Assembly: GCF_026914185.1 (NCBI RefSeq)
Contig: NC_070559.1
Coordinates: 3,260,001-3,324,000, forward strand
Origin: Puccinia triticina
Lineage: Eukaryota; Basidiomycota; Pucciniomycetes; Pucciniales; Pucciniaceae
Direction of reading: 5' to 3'
DNA length: 64,000 bases
The position numbers were made by a program, and so were the translations under genes. The notes beneath the pieces were generated by a model. The model ran no database searches, was not told where the DNA came from, and was given only the letters and a program-made list of their open reading frames with translations. Shown piece by piece: positions 31,716 through 44,386 of this stretch (the stretch's first letter is position 1; each line of letters begins with the position of its first letter).

Positions 31716-34700
31716 CTCCCACAATTGCCTCCACCCCCACAATACCCGCAATATCCACCACAAAATCCGCCACGGACTCAATATCCACCACAAATCCCGA
31801 CGAGTTGAAGACAAAAACCGCTGTCAACCCTGACATTGCAAATCAAGCCGAATTGGAATCCAACCAAAACTGGCAGTACCCAACTGCCATGGATAACGGA
31901 TTCAGCAGTTACATTGATCATGGTTGCATTTTAGATAGGCAGGGCTATCCACTTTACCCTAACGGATCCACGACGTACGTTCTCACCATTGGCGCCAACA
32001 TCAAAAACTTTGGAGCGGTTGGTTCCACCAAAAGATCCAGTAACGGTGCAAAGTTGGACAAGTGGCGAGTTGTCCGATTATACTGCCTTGGTGTTTTACG
32101 GTGTGATCAAGATGGGTGTGACTATGCAGGCCCCCCGCCAACTGGCCATGGGAAAATTGAGGAGTTCCTCATCAGGTAAGTGCGGCTCCATTTACCTGGT
32201 CCCTTTTCTAAATTTAACAAACATGTGTTTCTATTTTGTGAATGATAGTAACCCATCCTGTAAAGGGCTGGCCGGTTGATGCCCCGGGAAACTTTACTGG
32301 CAGAGCTGTCCTGACACGCTGTGTCAATTTGACTTTCATAAGAAGAGCGGCTGGGGTCTCCTCCGACACCGAGGTTTCCACCACCAACAATGGCCATCCT
32401 CCAAGAAACCTGATCCACTGGCCAAGAAGGACTTGATGGAACGGATACAAGCAAATCCAAAGGCCAGTGCCCTCCAGCTGAAGGTAATTGTGATTTCCTT
32501 CATTTCTGTGACCGGTCCACATTAGATTATCCTTACTCACTGATCTTTGAATTCCTCCAGGTTTAGATTGGTCAATCCAGCGGTCCCGGCCAGCCAAGCA
32601 GCAGCGTGGTAAATATTCATGAATTGCTTGGTAACTCGGACCGGCTCTGGCATCTTCAAAGTCAAATACTTCAGCAGATTAATTTCAGTTCAGGATCCGG
32701 CGGAGACAACAACAAGTTCATGACAGACTTGTTTGAATGGCAACAGTTGAGCATTTCTGATGATCTCCATTCTTAATAATATGTTATTATGTATCTTTAC
32801 AATGACTGACACATGATGTATGCATTTTTGCAATGCAGGAATGGTTTGGATGTCATCTCGATGGCCTGCACCCGAGGTCAAGAGCATATAACATTCCAGA
32901 CAGACTGGATGCCTCAGCGGCTTCTGGATTGCGGCGAACAGGGTAACAAGTTGTACTCCGGCGGCTTAATCTCCGACGTCACGTATCGGTTCTTCGCCAC
33001 CGGATTCACAACATCAATGTACTGTGATGACATCAATCAATGGATTCCCGTCCAGCTGAGCTGGATACGAGGGCTTGGCGAGTCTTATTACACAATCCAC
33101 TTCACCATACTTTTCCGCTAGTTTATGATCCCTTCCCTCCTGCCACACGAGCGCAAAAGCATGGCCAGGAGTCTGGTTGACTTTTCCAAAGCCCAGCAAA
33201 AAGGTTTCATTGCGGCTTACATGGATGTCTGTGGCGAAACAAACCCAAACGAGGCAATGCAAAAACTAAAAGGCTGTCAGGAACATTTCTGACAATTGGT
33301 GACTTGGGTCAAGAGGAATTGCGCAGTTATCATGCCCGATGAGCAGGTTGGTCAAATTTCTGTTTCACCTCGTGGTTCCAGATTAAAACAGGCAGAATCA
33401 CAGCTAAAATCCGCTCCTTAGTCTTTATTTGAATCCAAGTGCTTGGAACTGTTACAACCAGATAAACCCGAGGGACCTACTCATGACAAAAAGATAGACA
33501 AGATGCGCCGTAGGTTTCCCAAAATCAAGGCTTGGCTCAACTGGTGGACAATGGCCAATGTCGAGCCCATGTTCTTTCCAAGCCGGCGCAAGATGCTAGT
33601 TGAGACGTCCTCTGACGGCAATGATGGGCTCCCAAGCACAACCAATGCTCAGGTGAGCATGCACCAGGTATACTACATGTTCAGGTATGTCTTTCTATGG
33701 ATTATATTTATTTTTGGGTTTGATTTGCAAGCTGATCAACCTCAACTAATTATGTAGTACGGGTAAGAAAACCATGCTTGGAGGATTTTCCAAACTCTTT
33801 GCCTTTGTCAAGGCCTTGGAGTTTGACTACTCCCTCACCATGCGTGGGGTGCCAATTTGATATGGTCAGAATGGACAGCCGCAGGAAGATGTGGCCCACT
33901 CCATTGCGTGGGTGAAACCAACCAAACAACAGAGGTCTGCGATGAACAATGGTCGCCCTCCTGACACCAACGGTGTATCCGCTGCGCTGCATATAGCGCA
34001 GCGAAGCGGTTAGCGCAGCGATTTTTCGGGTCGCTGCGCTACGCGCTACGCGCAGCGGGCAGATCGCTGCGCTACACGCTTTTTGATTTTCCCGGGAAAA
34101 AAATCAAAAAATAGTGCGCTAAAGAAGCGATCACGTAGCGGTCAGCCCGGCTTTTCTCTATGCCATGTGGGATCCAAAAAAAAAAAAAGGAAAAAGGGTT
34201 TAACATACATAAAAACATGTTTACAACATAAAACTGTTCCGCTATCCGCTAATTTAGCGGGTAGCGTAGCAAATTTTCGCTTTTGCTAATGGCCCTGGGA
34301 GGGTAGCGGACAATCGCTGCGCGTAGCGAGTAGCGCAGCGGTGTTCTCGCTGCGCTATTGCTTTTTGGTCTGGTCACGTAGCGGTCAACTACTGCGCTAC
34401 GCTAAAAGGCCGCTTTTTTTAGCGTAGCGCAGCGGATACACCGTTGCTGACACAACGGAAGCTCTCCTTGACCATCCCAACAAGCAATCCAAAGGGGGCA
34501 GGCCCCCCAAATCCGTCAACATCAACCGCGTAACTCACACCACGTTCATGTCTTACGCCGCCGAGAAAGAGGACAATTTGAAAAATTGATGTTGGTTGGA
34601 AGTGGCGTTGGAATCTCTCTACGCAGTATACAGCCCGCTGTGGCTCCGATCCCCCAGGGGCAAACAAACCAACCTATTCCACGTACTTGTCTCTCATTTT

Positions 34701-36470
34701 ACGGCTCAAATGACTAAGGAGCTAATTGAGAATAAGAATCTCAAGTCCACCCTCACTTGCGGATCTCACAAGCTCTTCAATGAAGCTCACAAGCCTCATC
34801 CGCATTCATTTGTCCCTGGGGAGTATGCATCTTGTGATTTCTTCATGGAAATCGTCCTCGATCCAAAAACATACTCGTCAAAGGTTCTGGAAACCCTGTT
34901 CTCAGCCCAAGAGACCCAAAATTTCACCTGCTCCCGCAAGATCCACAACAAAAAAATTGTTCACCCCCGGGGCAATCACCACTTTTTTGTCCTGGCTGTC
35001 ACCCCGTCCATGTTTGCTAACAACGGTATCAGCCCAACGGAACCAGATAAACTGATTGTGTGGTGGTCGTCTGTGGGCCTTGCTGGAACCTCTGCTCTAC
35101 AATGCCGGAGTTGTAACACGAGCCAGCCCAAGAAAACCCATTGATCTCAGCCCACTGATTATGAAGAACCAACAAGTACCGGTAGTTTCCTTGATGAGGT
35201 CTCCCACATATCCTTCCCTGATGCAAAAGCTCCCCCTCATTTATATTTTCACATTGACATATTGAACATCTCAGATGAAGAAGAACAGCAAGCTTTCATG
35301 GGCCAGAAGAACTGGCCATTCAAGCTGACCATCTCTGGCGAGGTTTACACATTGATCTTGCGTGGCTTCTGGGGAGCCAAACACTACTGGGGTAAAGTCT
35401 TGCAGAACGTTCAAGGAGTGACTGGTGTATGGCTCCACAGTGATTGAATCAATGCCGGATTTGCCCAGATGGTCAACCCGCTTCCCGGCATTATCAGCGG
35501 ACCGCATTTGCATACAAGTTGGTTAATCTATTCGCGAAGCTGGACACAAAATGAAGCAACCTTTGTGGAACAAAGTATTAATCGAATCCGCCGCGATAAC
35601 CCCAAAATCACCTTGGCGCTGCCTTTTGCTCACATGAAAAGTCTTTTGAATTTATCTTACAACAGCGATGTGCATCTGGAAACATTGAAACCAGAAACCG
35701 ATTTGAAATTGGCAAGTAACCGGAGACATACATATCACGGCAACATTGGAGACAATATCTCCGATGAATCCAGCTCGGGCGGTTCTAGTGATAGTGATTA
35801 CAGTGGCAACCACTCCAAAGATGATCCAAGCAATGATGGATCCGAATACAAAGCTTGTGGTCCGGCATTGAGTGCCCCTATCCCATGTATCCAACCAATC
35901 AAGATTAGACTTCGGATGAACAAGACACAGCCCACTCCCTCAAGCAAAACCTCACCAAAATCACTCCATGCCAAACCAACCGTTTTCAAGTCACTCACCA
36001 AGCCGTCTGCCGGGCGGGGACACCATGCAAGGGCACCTCAAAAGGTTCCCACTCCCGATATTCCTCCGGAAAATCCCGCACCTCCAGATTCCAGTCAATC
36101 GTCAGAAGCCAGTGCTGAGGTAACGGCAATACAACAAGCATCCGCCAAGCCGACCAAAAAACGTGGTTGTCCCAGGAAGAAGAAACACAATGCGGCCAAA
36201 ATCAAGTCAACCCCTCTCACTGATGCAGACTGGGAGCGCATTGCCGCCCGCTTGGCGGCCAACTTTACTTCTCATTGGAACGCGGAGAATGAGAGGTATC
36301 AGAGACTGAATCCAAATGGTGGCCAAGCTCTACAAATAGAGGTGGGAAGGCCCCCAAATAATCTGGTTTCCTCTCTTAATGTTGGCTCCCCTCAAAATTC
36401 CGCCACCCCAAGCACTACCAACATGGATGAATTTGTGTTGTTGTATATTGATCAGTATAGCGTATATTGA
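31716..36470 (+). pseudogene. Multi-exon GCM-zinc-finger transposase-like gene with many in-frame stops
   Basis: Exon 1 (to 32175) carries YIDHGCILDRQGYPLYPNG and a zinc-binding segment CLGVLRCDQDGCDYAG. Introns with in-phase joints: 32176-32248, 32484-about 32566, 32746-32838, roughly 33350-33420, and 33685-33757. Later exons carry RHRGFHHQQWPSSKKPDPLA, GQEHITFQTDWMPQRLL, a DDE-like SDVTYRFF, WIPVQLSWIRGL, WLNWWTMANVEPMFFPS and TNAQVSMHQVYYMF. Then, past a MITE, a box CWLEVALESLYAVYSPLWL, which resembles the Cys box of ubiquitin-specific proteases, and a WLHSD.INAGFAQMV segment. The Ser/acidic C-terminus ends at 36470. In-frame stops: 32277, 33119, 33290, 33858, 34587 and 35445. I recognise the family from rust genomes as a repeated transposase-type gene; its superfamily (possibly Mutator-like) is not certain. 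It is not functional. Confidence 0.65.
33968..34446. mobile_element. 479-bp hAT-like MITE inside the transposase gene
   Basis: Perfect 21-bp ends starting CAACGGTGTATCC (33968-33988 and 34426-34446). CTGACAC is duplicated on both sides (33961-33967 and 34447-34453; an 8-bp repeat if one mismatch is allowed). CARNG-type ends with an 8-bp duplication are typical of hAT elements. The interior is a dense palindrome of TAGCGCAGCG/CGCTGCGCTA units with no ORF. It splits the host frame between RPPDT and VADTTEALLDHP. Confidence 0.75.
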
Positions 36471-36923
36471 TCAATTTTTTTTTATTCCTCTTGATACCTT
36501 TGTCTGTGTTCCATGTTGCCTTAATACTCTTCTATAATCTCTCAGCTTCCCCCTGTGTTAGCTTCAAGCCACAGCAATCTTTTCTTTTTTTTCCCTGATA
36601 AAATTCATGAATTTCTACATACACCATTCTGTTCTTCCTGAAAAAAAGTTTTGGGATTGATCCAGGGTGGCTCAGGGGTCTCAGGATTTTTTTTTTTTAC
36701 TTTTTTTTTTTACTTCAACCATTGATGTTATCAGAAGTCTCCAAATCTACTTTTTGTCAAAAAAGGGAAACATTGACCCTTCACCTCTCTCAAAATACCA
36801 TCCTTCCTGGGTTGTTAATTTGGTGTGACCTTAAATTTCCTGAAGATTTGGCATATCATCCTTGATGCATATAAGGCATTTGGAAATTAGTTTAACATGG
36901 TTGAGCATATTTTTGTCAGGGTC
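36471..36923. other. Non-coding 3' flank of the transposase gene
   Basis: T-rich runs (36478-36486, 36690-36710), no genes. Satellite homology begins at about 36924. Confidence 0.5.
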
Positions 36924-37080
36924 TTAACACCAAGAAACTACCAAATTAGTGATATCTGGCGACCAATCACATTTTAGCTATTACATTTGGGGGTTTTGCG
37001 GTCATTCAAGGTACTGAACAAATTTTTGAGGGCATTTGATTGTTTTGGTACCAATGATCCCACGCTGCGCCAAGATATAG
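36924..37080 (+). repeat. 173-bp satellite, leftmost unit (partial)
   Basis: AACACCAAGAAACTACCAAA...GCTGCGCCAAGATATAG matches the satellite unit that resumes at 61711. The unit is diverged and cut after TATAG (37076-37080) by gypsy-2, and TATAG is repeated at 61711-61715. Confidence 0.85.
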
Positions 37081-38143
37081 TGTCAGGCGCGGTGATGCCA
37101 AGAGTAATATTACTCTTCTAGCTACGCCGGCGACAGAGCACAGAGCGGTAGCGCGCGCAGCAAAAGCGCGGTACAAGTGCGAATTAGCTAAAAAAGCTTA
37201 TTTCTAATGAACCCAAAAAAGGGGTTAACGGGGGGCCAGGGGCGCCTGGGGTGGTTTAGTGCCCTCCACAGTTCTTACAGGGCCTGCGCACGAGATGCGC
37301 AGGGGTTTTTGTGGCCTGTGACGTCTGGGGCCCTTAAAAAGGGGGTGATTGCGCGATGACTCGCTCCCAGGAGATATAAAGGGATAGAAATCCCGGTAGA
37401 AAGGAAAAAAACGCAGACTTACTTGTAAAAAGAAGTCTGCAACAAAAAAACACGATTGATCCGAAAAAACCAAAGTCGAGGCGATGTCAGGCTGGCGAAC
37501 TGGTCGATGAGACGAGTGGCAAGACTGGCGAGGCGTCGAACTGGTTATAATAGGTATCTGAGGGGCCCTCCTTTATATATTCGGGCTACAACCAGTAGGG
37601 TTGTAGCTGTTATTGCAAATACTTCCTCAGTTTCTCGGCCGGAGGAAGTAGTTATTCTGACAAGGATGACAGGAGTGAAGGGGGATTCTACTAGTCCCTT
37701 CGCTCCCGTTCATCTTTATTTGTTATTCGATCCTTTTGCTATTCCTTGGCTCAAGGAATAGCGTGGTATGAGTTCCATCATTGGCCGGGGGAGGAGGAGT
37801 AGTATAATTCTTTCTCTCCTCCCCAACCGAAGTCCTTCTAATTCTCATGGAGACTACCCTTGGTTTAGTAGTCTCCTGAGGGTGTCTGGCGACCCGTTCT
37901 CTTGGCTTGAGAACGGGTTTTGAACTACTGTTCTTTCTCCTGCCAATTCTTCGGCCGGAGCTTATTATCCTGTCTAAGGGATCTTTTTCTTTGTGTGCGC
38001 GGCGCTCCGCGCCGCAGCTAGGTCTTTTTACAATAAAGAAGTCTATTTTGTATGCGGCGCTCTGCGCCGCTATTATTACATACATTTTTGTAATGTTACA
38101 ATAGTTAGCCGGGCTCTAACTTATTATAGTAGCCCGGCTGACA
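37081..38143 (-). repeat. gypsy-2 3' LTR
   Basis: Direct repeat of 60622-61710, beginning TGTCAGGCGCGGTGATGCC and ending AGCCCGGCTGACA. Contains GCGGCGCTC/GAGCGCCGC palindromes near 38005 and 38055. Confidence 0.9.
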
Positions 38144-38272
38144 TTCCCTCTCACCAAGATAAGCTACTCGTAACTTAGCTGAGCTATTTTTGCTTAGAAA
38201 CTCTGTAGTTACGCAGGTGAATTGCTCCATCCGGAATATTATTCTCAGGTAGCCATCCATCTTTATCTGCTG
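38144..38272 (-). pseudogene. gypsy-2 pol C-terminus cut off by gypsy-1
   Basis: The minus strand reads SADKDGWLPENNIPDGAIHL then RNYRVSKQK and a stop (TAG). Removing gypsy-1 and one copy of TGCTG places this in frame directly after the YRNQ codons at 53600-53612. It is the second half of the chromodomain-like tail, parallel to [15 protein letters not shown] in gypsy-1. Confidence 0.8.
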
Positions 38273-39189
38273 TGTGAGCCTGAGTCTCTTTAGTGACAGC
38301 AGGACACAAGAAAGAAAGGGGGAATAATTGGATTTCTTTGGATAAAGAAAATACAATTATGAGAGAGAGAGAAACTGAGCAGGATTAAGATGAGCAGATA
38401 TTCAAGGTTATTCTAGTGGGAATGCACGTCCACTGGCAATGCTACCTCTTCAGAAGAGTGCTGCCAAGCTGTGCTAGAGAGTGCTACAGCCTCCTCTCAC
38501 CAAAGAAACGTGGAGGGTCTCTGGATTAGATAAATTTAATCCAGCCACAATTTTTTAGCTTCCTTCTGGATAGTCAAGGTTCTTAAAGGGAAACCTAAGG
38601 GACAGCCCTTTAATCAAGATAAGGCAAAGGCCAGCAGTTATGGAGGGACAGCCCTGTGATCAAGAGAAGGCAAAGGCCAGCAGAAAGAACAGATCAAGCA
38701 AGACACAGAGTTGTACCTCTGAGATAAACAAGGTTCAGTGAAAAAGGTTACTTACTGTCAATATCCTAGGCGCCTGTGACGGTAGGTATACTGGGAGTGT
38801 TGTAAACTCTTTGGTGGTGATCCTGGGGTTATCTGGGGTGTGGTTCTGGTGTGCTGAAGTCTGTAGATCCGCCTCAGGCAAGGGGGATCCTGACTACAAA
38901 ATTTTTCACAGTTTGCTTATATAATTTACATATGTACATGTGGTTTGGCGCGCCTGGTAGCGCTGACACGTCACAACTGCGCAAGCGCGCCACAACTCAA
39001 TAACTCAGGGAAGGAGTATAGTTACAATGAATTGATAAGTTGTAACTAGGGTTAAAATTGCATGAGAAAACAGAATATGAAGTCAAAACAAGGTTATCTC
39101 TTAAGATGAAAAAGATATAAAGTAATTTATATGTAACAAAGGTAGAACAGGCAGCTTTTAGGTCAGCTGTGATGACTCTAAGTCTGACA
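38273..39189 (-). repeat. gypsy-1 3' LTR
   Basis: 917 bp, TGTGAGCCTGAG...AAGTCTGACA on the plus strand. Uninterrupted copy showing the pre-insertion site of copia-6 (CCCTTTAATCAAGATAAGG). Confidence 0.92.
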
Positions 39190-39226
39190 TTCCCTACCAC
39201 CAAAAGGGTTGGATTTCTGTAAGAAA

Positions 39227-42200
39227 TTAAACCACAGGGTTAGACCTCTTCTCACTTCTGAATTTCCTGAGAAGGATAGCAGAGTCTGGGATGTCTTTCT
39301 CAAGGAGCCATTCATCATGATCAGCACTCATACCTTTGTATCTAGCTAAGTACATCATAACATCTCTGTTTTCCACTCTCAATCTCTTGTCTCTGAGAAT
39401 CTTTTGTATGACTTTACGCTGAGGGGTCTTATCCATGGGGGGAATGACAACTTTGACTTTCTGTCTCAAAGGGAACTTGTCTGGATTGGGGTCTTTGTAT
39501 GGTTTCACCAAGCTGACAGGAAATGTGGGATGTTTCCTGCTAAACTCTTCAGTCAATATCACTTCTACAGCATTCTTCCCATGTAAAGCTTTCACAAGGA
39601 ATGGTCCAGTGAAGGAGTCTCTCATCTTCTTAGGGCCAGACAGGTTGTTGAAGTTTGCTGTGGATATTAGGACCTTATCACCAACTTTAAAAGATGGTTC
39701 TTTGTGACTCTTGTCCCATCTCTCTTTGTTATAAGATGTAGCTTCTGTTATGCATTGCTCAGCATGTTTTCTAGCTTTCTCAAAGATCTTTCCATAGGCA
39801 AGAGCAGTAGGATGAATGTCTACAGAGTCTTGCTTCAAGAAATTCCTGGGAAGGTTTGGGATCCAGCCTTTGTCCAGGATGGCAGGAGGTTTTCCAGTGG
39901 TTGAATGTATGCTGGTGCAATATGCTAGCTCAATGATTGGTAGAAGTGAAACCCAATCATGAGTGTGACCATCATTGTCTTTGAATTCTAGACCATATGC
40001 ACAAAACCTCCTGATCATATCTTCAAGTGTTTGAATCATTCTTTCAGCTAATCCATCAGTCTGAGGGTGGTAAGCAGTGGAGAAGGAGAGTTTTGTTCCT
40101 AACATACTGTGTAAACCAGTCCAGAATTCAGATGTGAACTTAGGGTCTCTATCAGAGATGATGATTCTGGGGATGCCAGTCCTAGGCATTACTCTGTTCC
40201 AAAACAGTATGGCAGTGTCCATGGCAGAGTCATCCTTGAAGCAGGGTACAAATATAGGGGTCTTAGAGTATCTGTCCACTATTACCAGACAAGCATTGAA
40301 ACTAGCAGCTCCTCCAGGGGACAAGAAAGTTACCCAATCCATGTTAATAACATCCCATGGTTTTGAAGGTTCTTCAATTTTCATGAGCAGTCCAAATCTT
40401 TTGCCTGTGGCTTTATTTGCTTTCTGGCATCTATCACAGGAAGAGCAGTATTCACCAGTGTCTTGTCTCCAGTTAGCCCACCAAGCAGTATCAACTACTT
40501 TTTCTAAAGTCCTTTCTTCAGAAAGGTGACCAGAGTATACACTGTCATGGCATTCATGCAAGATGGTGTTGATACTTTCTTTGTCAGCTAGGACTAGGAC
40601 AGAGTTGTGTTTCTCTCTGAAGTAGATAAGGCCATCAAATATAGAGAATCTTCCTTCATCATATAGCTTTCTCCAAGGATCTTGTAAAGAATTTTTTAGC
40701 TGAGCATCTTTAGCATCTTTCAACAAAAGTTCAGACAATATGGTAGTGTTCTTGTCTTGCTTGTAGCCTTCTCTCACTGAGTCAAAGAACTCATTCTTGA
40801 AAGTAGAGACATGTATGCCCATGATGGGGAATCTATCATCATCCTTGTCTTCTGGGTCATAAGCAGGGTTACTAGGATCATTTGGCAAAGCCCATCTGCT
40901 CAGTCCATCAGCATTTTTGTGAATATTCCCATCTCTGTGGATTATGGTCATATTGCCTCTGTATTCCTGAATAGCAATCTGCCACCTGAGCATATGTCTG
41001 TTGGGAGTCTTCATGTTCAGCAGTGATCTCAAAGCTGTGCAGTCTGTTACAACATGAAAGACACTGCCATCTAAGTAGTAATGGAGTTTTTCCAGGGCCC
41101 AAACCAGGCATAAGCATTCAAGTTGACTAGCACCATATCTTGTTTCACTGTCCTTCAGTTGTCTGGATATGAAAACAATGAGTCCTTCTTTTCTCACTCC
41201 ATCAATGACTTGGACTTGATGTAAAGCAGCACCTAGTCCAGTCATGCTAGCATCTACATATAGTGTGAAGGGATGGGCCCAGTCAGGAAACAGTAGCAAT
41301 GGAGCTGTGGTTAGTTTCTCTTTTAACAAGTTGTAGGCTACTATTCTATGATGAGTCATCTCATATATGACATCAATCCTTGTCAGTTCAGTCAGAGGTT
41401 TTGCTATCTCTGCAAACTTTTCAATGTGTTGTCTGTAGTAGCCAGCAAAACCAAGAAATGATTGCATTTCTTTCCTACTACTAGGCACAGGCTTTTGGAG
41501 GACAGCAGCTACCTTATTTTGATCTATCCCTATGGCAATGCCAGAGACAAGATGGCCCAGAGCTTTGATCTGATCAAATCCAAAGTTACACTTCTTCAAT
41601 GAGATTTTCATGTTCATGTTAATGACAACTTTCAGGATCCTGTCTATCCTATTGAGGTGTTCCTCCCAAGTGTTGGACATAATGATGATATCATCAATGT
41701 AGATAATGACCCACTTCTCATCAATTTCCTTTCTGAACTCAATGTCCATCATTCTCTGGAAATGAGAGGGGGCATTCTTGATCCCAAAGGGCATTCTCAG
41801 GTACTCATAGATTCCTTTGTGCATAATAATCCTGAGTAGATGTCTGGAATCTTCTGCAATGACATTCTGGTGAAAACCTTTAAGTACATCCATACTAGTC
41901 AGATACTTGGCTTTGGCCAGGTTGTTCAGAGTCTCACTGATCTTGGGAATGGGATACCTGTCTGAAGCAGTGTAGGAATTCAAAGCCCTGAAGTCTCCTA
42001 CCATTCTGGACTTTCCATTGTGCCAGGCAATGATTACAGGAGTAGTGATCTCAACTACTTCATTATGACCAACTTTCCTCAGAACATTCAGGTTTACTAG
42101 CTCTTCAATGTGTTGCTCAAGAGCTTCTCTGCTTTTGGGGCTGGCAGGATAAGGAGGTCTTCTGAGGAGAGGAGGATAGGGTCTCTCAGTTGTCAACTTG

Positions 42201-44386
42201 ATATGAACTTCATGACCCTTAATGGCACCAAGGGGCTGGTTGGTGTTGGAGAAGGCTAGGTTGTTATTGTAGAGGACTTCAAACAGCTTCTCCTTTTGCT
42301 CAATGGTCAGCTTATTACTGAACTTGGCTTCACAGAGTTCTTCTGTAATAAATTTCTGCAGTTGAGGATGGGACTTCTTTACAGCAGAAATTTCATTGGA
42401 AGGGCTCATTTTATCCAGATGATGAGACTTAAAGCTGAATTTCTTCCTCTTGTTCTCATTTCCAATGGTAAAGAATCTCTCTTTGCTGTTTGTGATGTCA
42501 AAGCCATAAAGAGACATGTAATCATTCCCAAGGATAAGATAGTTAATTCTTGCATTTTTCATGACTACAAATTCTGCTAGAATTCTAATGGAACCTTTAG
42601 TGTGAGGAAAAATCAAAGCCATTTCTATTATGCCCATTGGCTGTAATTGGTCACTACAGCTGTGAAATTTAGCATGGTTGATTGGCATGAGCTTGTTTTC
42701 CCATTCTGGTAATATAGAATCTAGCAGTTTGTTGCTGATGATTGAGCAAGAAGCTCCACTATCAAGAAGACATGAGTGTTCTCTGGATTCAATTAGGACA
42801 GTAGTAAGGTTTGCTTTTCCAGTAAGATGAGCTTTTCCTCTATCAGGTTTACATTTCATCAGTCTAGCATCCTCTATGTGGGAAGACTGGCAGGATTTGT
42901 CCCAGGTCTGAGGTTGATGAGTTTCAGCTTGAATTTCAGCAATGGAGAAGTCTTGGTTTATCTCACATTCTACAGCATGTGTTCCAAAATCAAAATCAAC
43001 TAAGGGATCATAATTGGCACCATTTCCATTGTCCATGGCAAGAATCATGTGATTGGTTCTATGATTCTCTTCCTCTTCATCCAGTTCTGATTCAGACTTA
43101 TGTGGTTCACCTTGATCATCTTCATTGTCACTCTTGGGATCATCATCATCCTCCATTACTACATTATTAATTCTGTTCTTCTTCTTGGGGCATTCCCTGG
43201 AGAAGTGGCCAGTTTGTTTGCAGAAATGACACATAAGTTTTTCTTTCTCAGGGGCAGAGACATAATTCTTTTTGGCAGAGGAGTCAGATGGCTTATCAGC
43301 TTTCTCAGGGGCAGAATTGTTTCTCCATTGGGATCTGTTAGGAGGGTTATAATTTTTTGTCAGAGGCTTGTTCCTTTTCATGACTCTGTCTATGACTTCT
43401 TCAGCAATTATAACCATATCCTCAAAACTCATTTCAGTAGCATCTCTTTTGTATCTGCTTTTAATAGCATGCTCAAGGTTTGGAGGGCATTGCTTCAAGA
43501 TTTTCTCACAAATAAGATACTCACTGAGTTCAGGTTGATAAGCCTTCAGTCTTTCTCTCTGATTACCAAACCATTTATGGATTTTCCTTCCATCATAGGC
43601 AAAGTGATCATTCTCAAATTCTTGTTGCATTTTCCATTTCCAGTTCTCAGTGCCAAACTTGTTTCTGATGGCATTCTTCCACCAAGCCCAAGATTTGGTT
43701 CCATACTGGTCTCTGATGCCTAGGTACCAATTCCTGGCAGTGACAGTCAACAAGATTTTTAATCTACTGATTATCATATTATCTAGCATCAAGTAGTCTC
43801 TGACCAGGATATCAGTGTTTTTAATCCAAAGTTCATGATTGTAAGGCAATTCTCCAGAGAATTTCTCCCAGTCTCCATTCTTGGGGATACCTTTCCACAA
43901 TTCTTTCCTCATTTCAAAGTCTACTGCTCCATGATCAATATAGGGGAATTCTTCTTGTGCATTTGCATTAGTAGCATTGCTTGTAGGTCTAGAGAAGTTA
44001 TCCCTGGATGGTCTTTGAGGTTCAGGAGTAGGAATAGGTGGAGGGGCTCTGTGTTCTTGCTGTTGTTCATGATGAACATTCTGAAAAGGGTTATTGTACA
44101 AGAGATGTGGGGGCTGTTCTCTATCCTTTTGGGTCATTAAGGAATCTAATCTGGAACTCACAGAATTTATCACAGAAGATATATCACTGAATCTTCTCTT
44201 GGATTGTTCAAACCTGTTGTGTTCATTGACATGAAGATCATTAATCTGATTTCCAATGGATGAAAAGTTGTGATCCAGTTTCTCTTCAAGCCCTTTCAAA
44301 TTATGGCCAATGTTGTCCATGTTGGAATGGCATTGTGATTCATTCACCAGAATCAAATCTTGGATAGTCTCGAATTTCTCATCCAT
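39227..44386 (-). CDS. gypsy-1 Gag-Pol polyprotein
   Basis: 1719 residues, ATG 44386 ([11 protein letters not shown]), uninterrupted. Order by approximate residue: coiled-coil N-terminus (1-90); Gag capsid ([30 protein letters not shown], 165-330); CCHC knuckle [14 protein letters not shown] (about 385); aspartic protease [11 protein letters not shown] (about 540); RT with [23 protein letters not shown] and YIDDIII (about 900); RNase [17 protein letters not shown] (about 1045); integrase with HHCC zinc site (H..H..CSSCDRC, about 1275-1310) and D-D-E residues in [13 protein letters not shown] and LAERM (about 1350-1450); and a chromodomain-like tail (MYLARYKGM...DEWLLEKDI, 1675-1710) expected to bind histone marks and steer insertion. 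Gag and Pol share one frame. All catalytic residues are present. Confidence 0.95.
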   Translation of the reverse strand: MDEKFETIQDLILVNESQCHSNMDNIGHNLKGLEEKLDHNFSSIGNQINDLHVNEHNRFEQSKRRFSDISSVINSVSSRLDSLMTQKDREQPPHLLYNNPFQNVHHEQQQEHRAPPPIPTPEPQRPSRDNFSRPTSNATNANAQEEFPYIDHGAVDFEMRKELWKGIPKNGDWEKFSGELPYNHELWIKNTDILVRDYLMLDNMIISRLKILLTVTARNWYLGIRDQYGTKSWAWWKNAIRNKFGTENWKWKMQQEFENDHFAYDGRKIHKWFGNQRERLKAYQPELSEYLICEKILKQCPPNLEHAIKSRYKRDATEMSFEDMVIIAEEVIDRVMKRNKPLTKNYNPPNRSQWRNNSAPEKADKPSDSSAKKNYVSAPEKEKLMCHFCKQTGHFSRECPKKKNRINNVVMEDDDDPKSDNEDDQGEPHKSESELDEEEENHRTNHMILAMDNGNGANYDPLVDFDFGTHAVECEINQDFSIAEIQAETHQPQTWDKSCQSSHIEDARLMKCKPDRGKAHLTGKANLTTVLIESREHSCLLDSGASCSIISNKLLDSILPEWENKLMPINHAKFHSCSDQLQPMGIIEMALIFPHTKGSIRILAEFVVMKNARINYLILGNDYMSLYGFDITNSKERFFTIGNENKRKKFSFKSHHLDKMSPSNEISAVKKSHPQLQKFITEELCEAKFSNKLTIEQKEKLFEVLYNNNLAFSNTNQPLGAIKGHEVHIKLTTERPYPPLLRRPPYPASPKSREALEQHIEELVNLNVLRKVGHNEVVEITTPVIIAWHNGKSRMVGDFRALNSYTASDRYPIPKISETLNNLAKAKYLTSMDVLKGFHQNVIAEDSRHLLRIIMHKGIYEYLRMPFGIKNAPSHFQRMMDIEFRKEIDEKWVIIYIDDIIIMSNTWEEHLNRIDRILKVVINMNMKISLKKCNFGFDQIKALGHLVSGIAIGIDQNKVAAVLQKPVPSSRKEMQSFLGFAGYYRQHIEKFAEIAKPLTELTRIDVIYEMTHHRIVAYNLLKEKLTTAPLLLFPDWAHPFTLYVDASMTGLGAALHQVQVIDGVRKEGLIVFISRQLKDSETRYGASQLECLCLVWALEKLHYYLDGSVFHVVTDCTALRSLLNMKTPNRHMLRWQIAIQEYRGNMTIIHRDGNIHKNADGLSRWALPNDPSNPAYDPEDKDDDRFPIMGIHVSTFKNEFFDSVREGYKQDKNTTILSELLLKDAKDAQLKNSLQDPWRKLYDEGRFSIFDGLIYFREKHNSVLVLADKESINTILHECHDSVYSGHLSEERTLEKVVDTAWWANWRQDTGEYCSSCDRCQKANKATGKRFGLLMKIEEPSKPWDVINMDWVTFLSPGGAASFNACLVIVDRYSKTPIFVPCFKDDSAMDTAILFWNRVMPRTGIPRIIISDRDPKFTSEFWTGLHSMLGTKLSFSTAYHPQTDGLAERMIQTLEDMIRRFCAYGLEFKDNDGHTHDWVSLLPIIELAYCTSIHSTTGKPPAILDKGWIPNLPRNFLKQDSVDIHPTALAYGKIFEKARKHAEQCITEATSYNKERWDKSHKEPSFKVGDKVLISTANFNNLSGPKKMRDSFTGPFLVKALHGKNAVEVILTEEFSRKHPTFPVSLVKPYKDPNPDKFPLRQKVKVVIPPMDKTPQRKVIQKILRDKRLRVENRDVMMYLARYKGMSADHDEWLLEKDIPDSAILLRKFRSEKRSNPVV

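Noticed and set aside
566..35447. TGA recoded as an amino acid
   Set aside because: The TGA codons occur only in decayed elements together with frameshifts and other stops. The intact gypsy-1 and copia-6 genes have none and themselves end at normal stops.
43100..43723. 207-codon plus-strand ORF
   Set aside because: Antisense shadow of the gypsy-1 Gag, which has full domain support.
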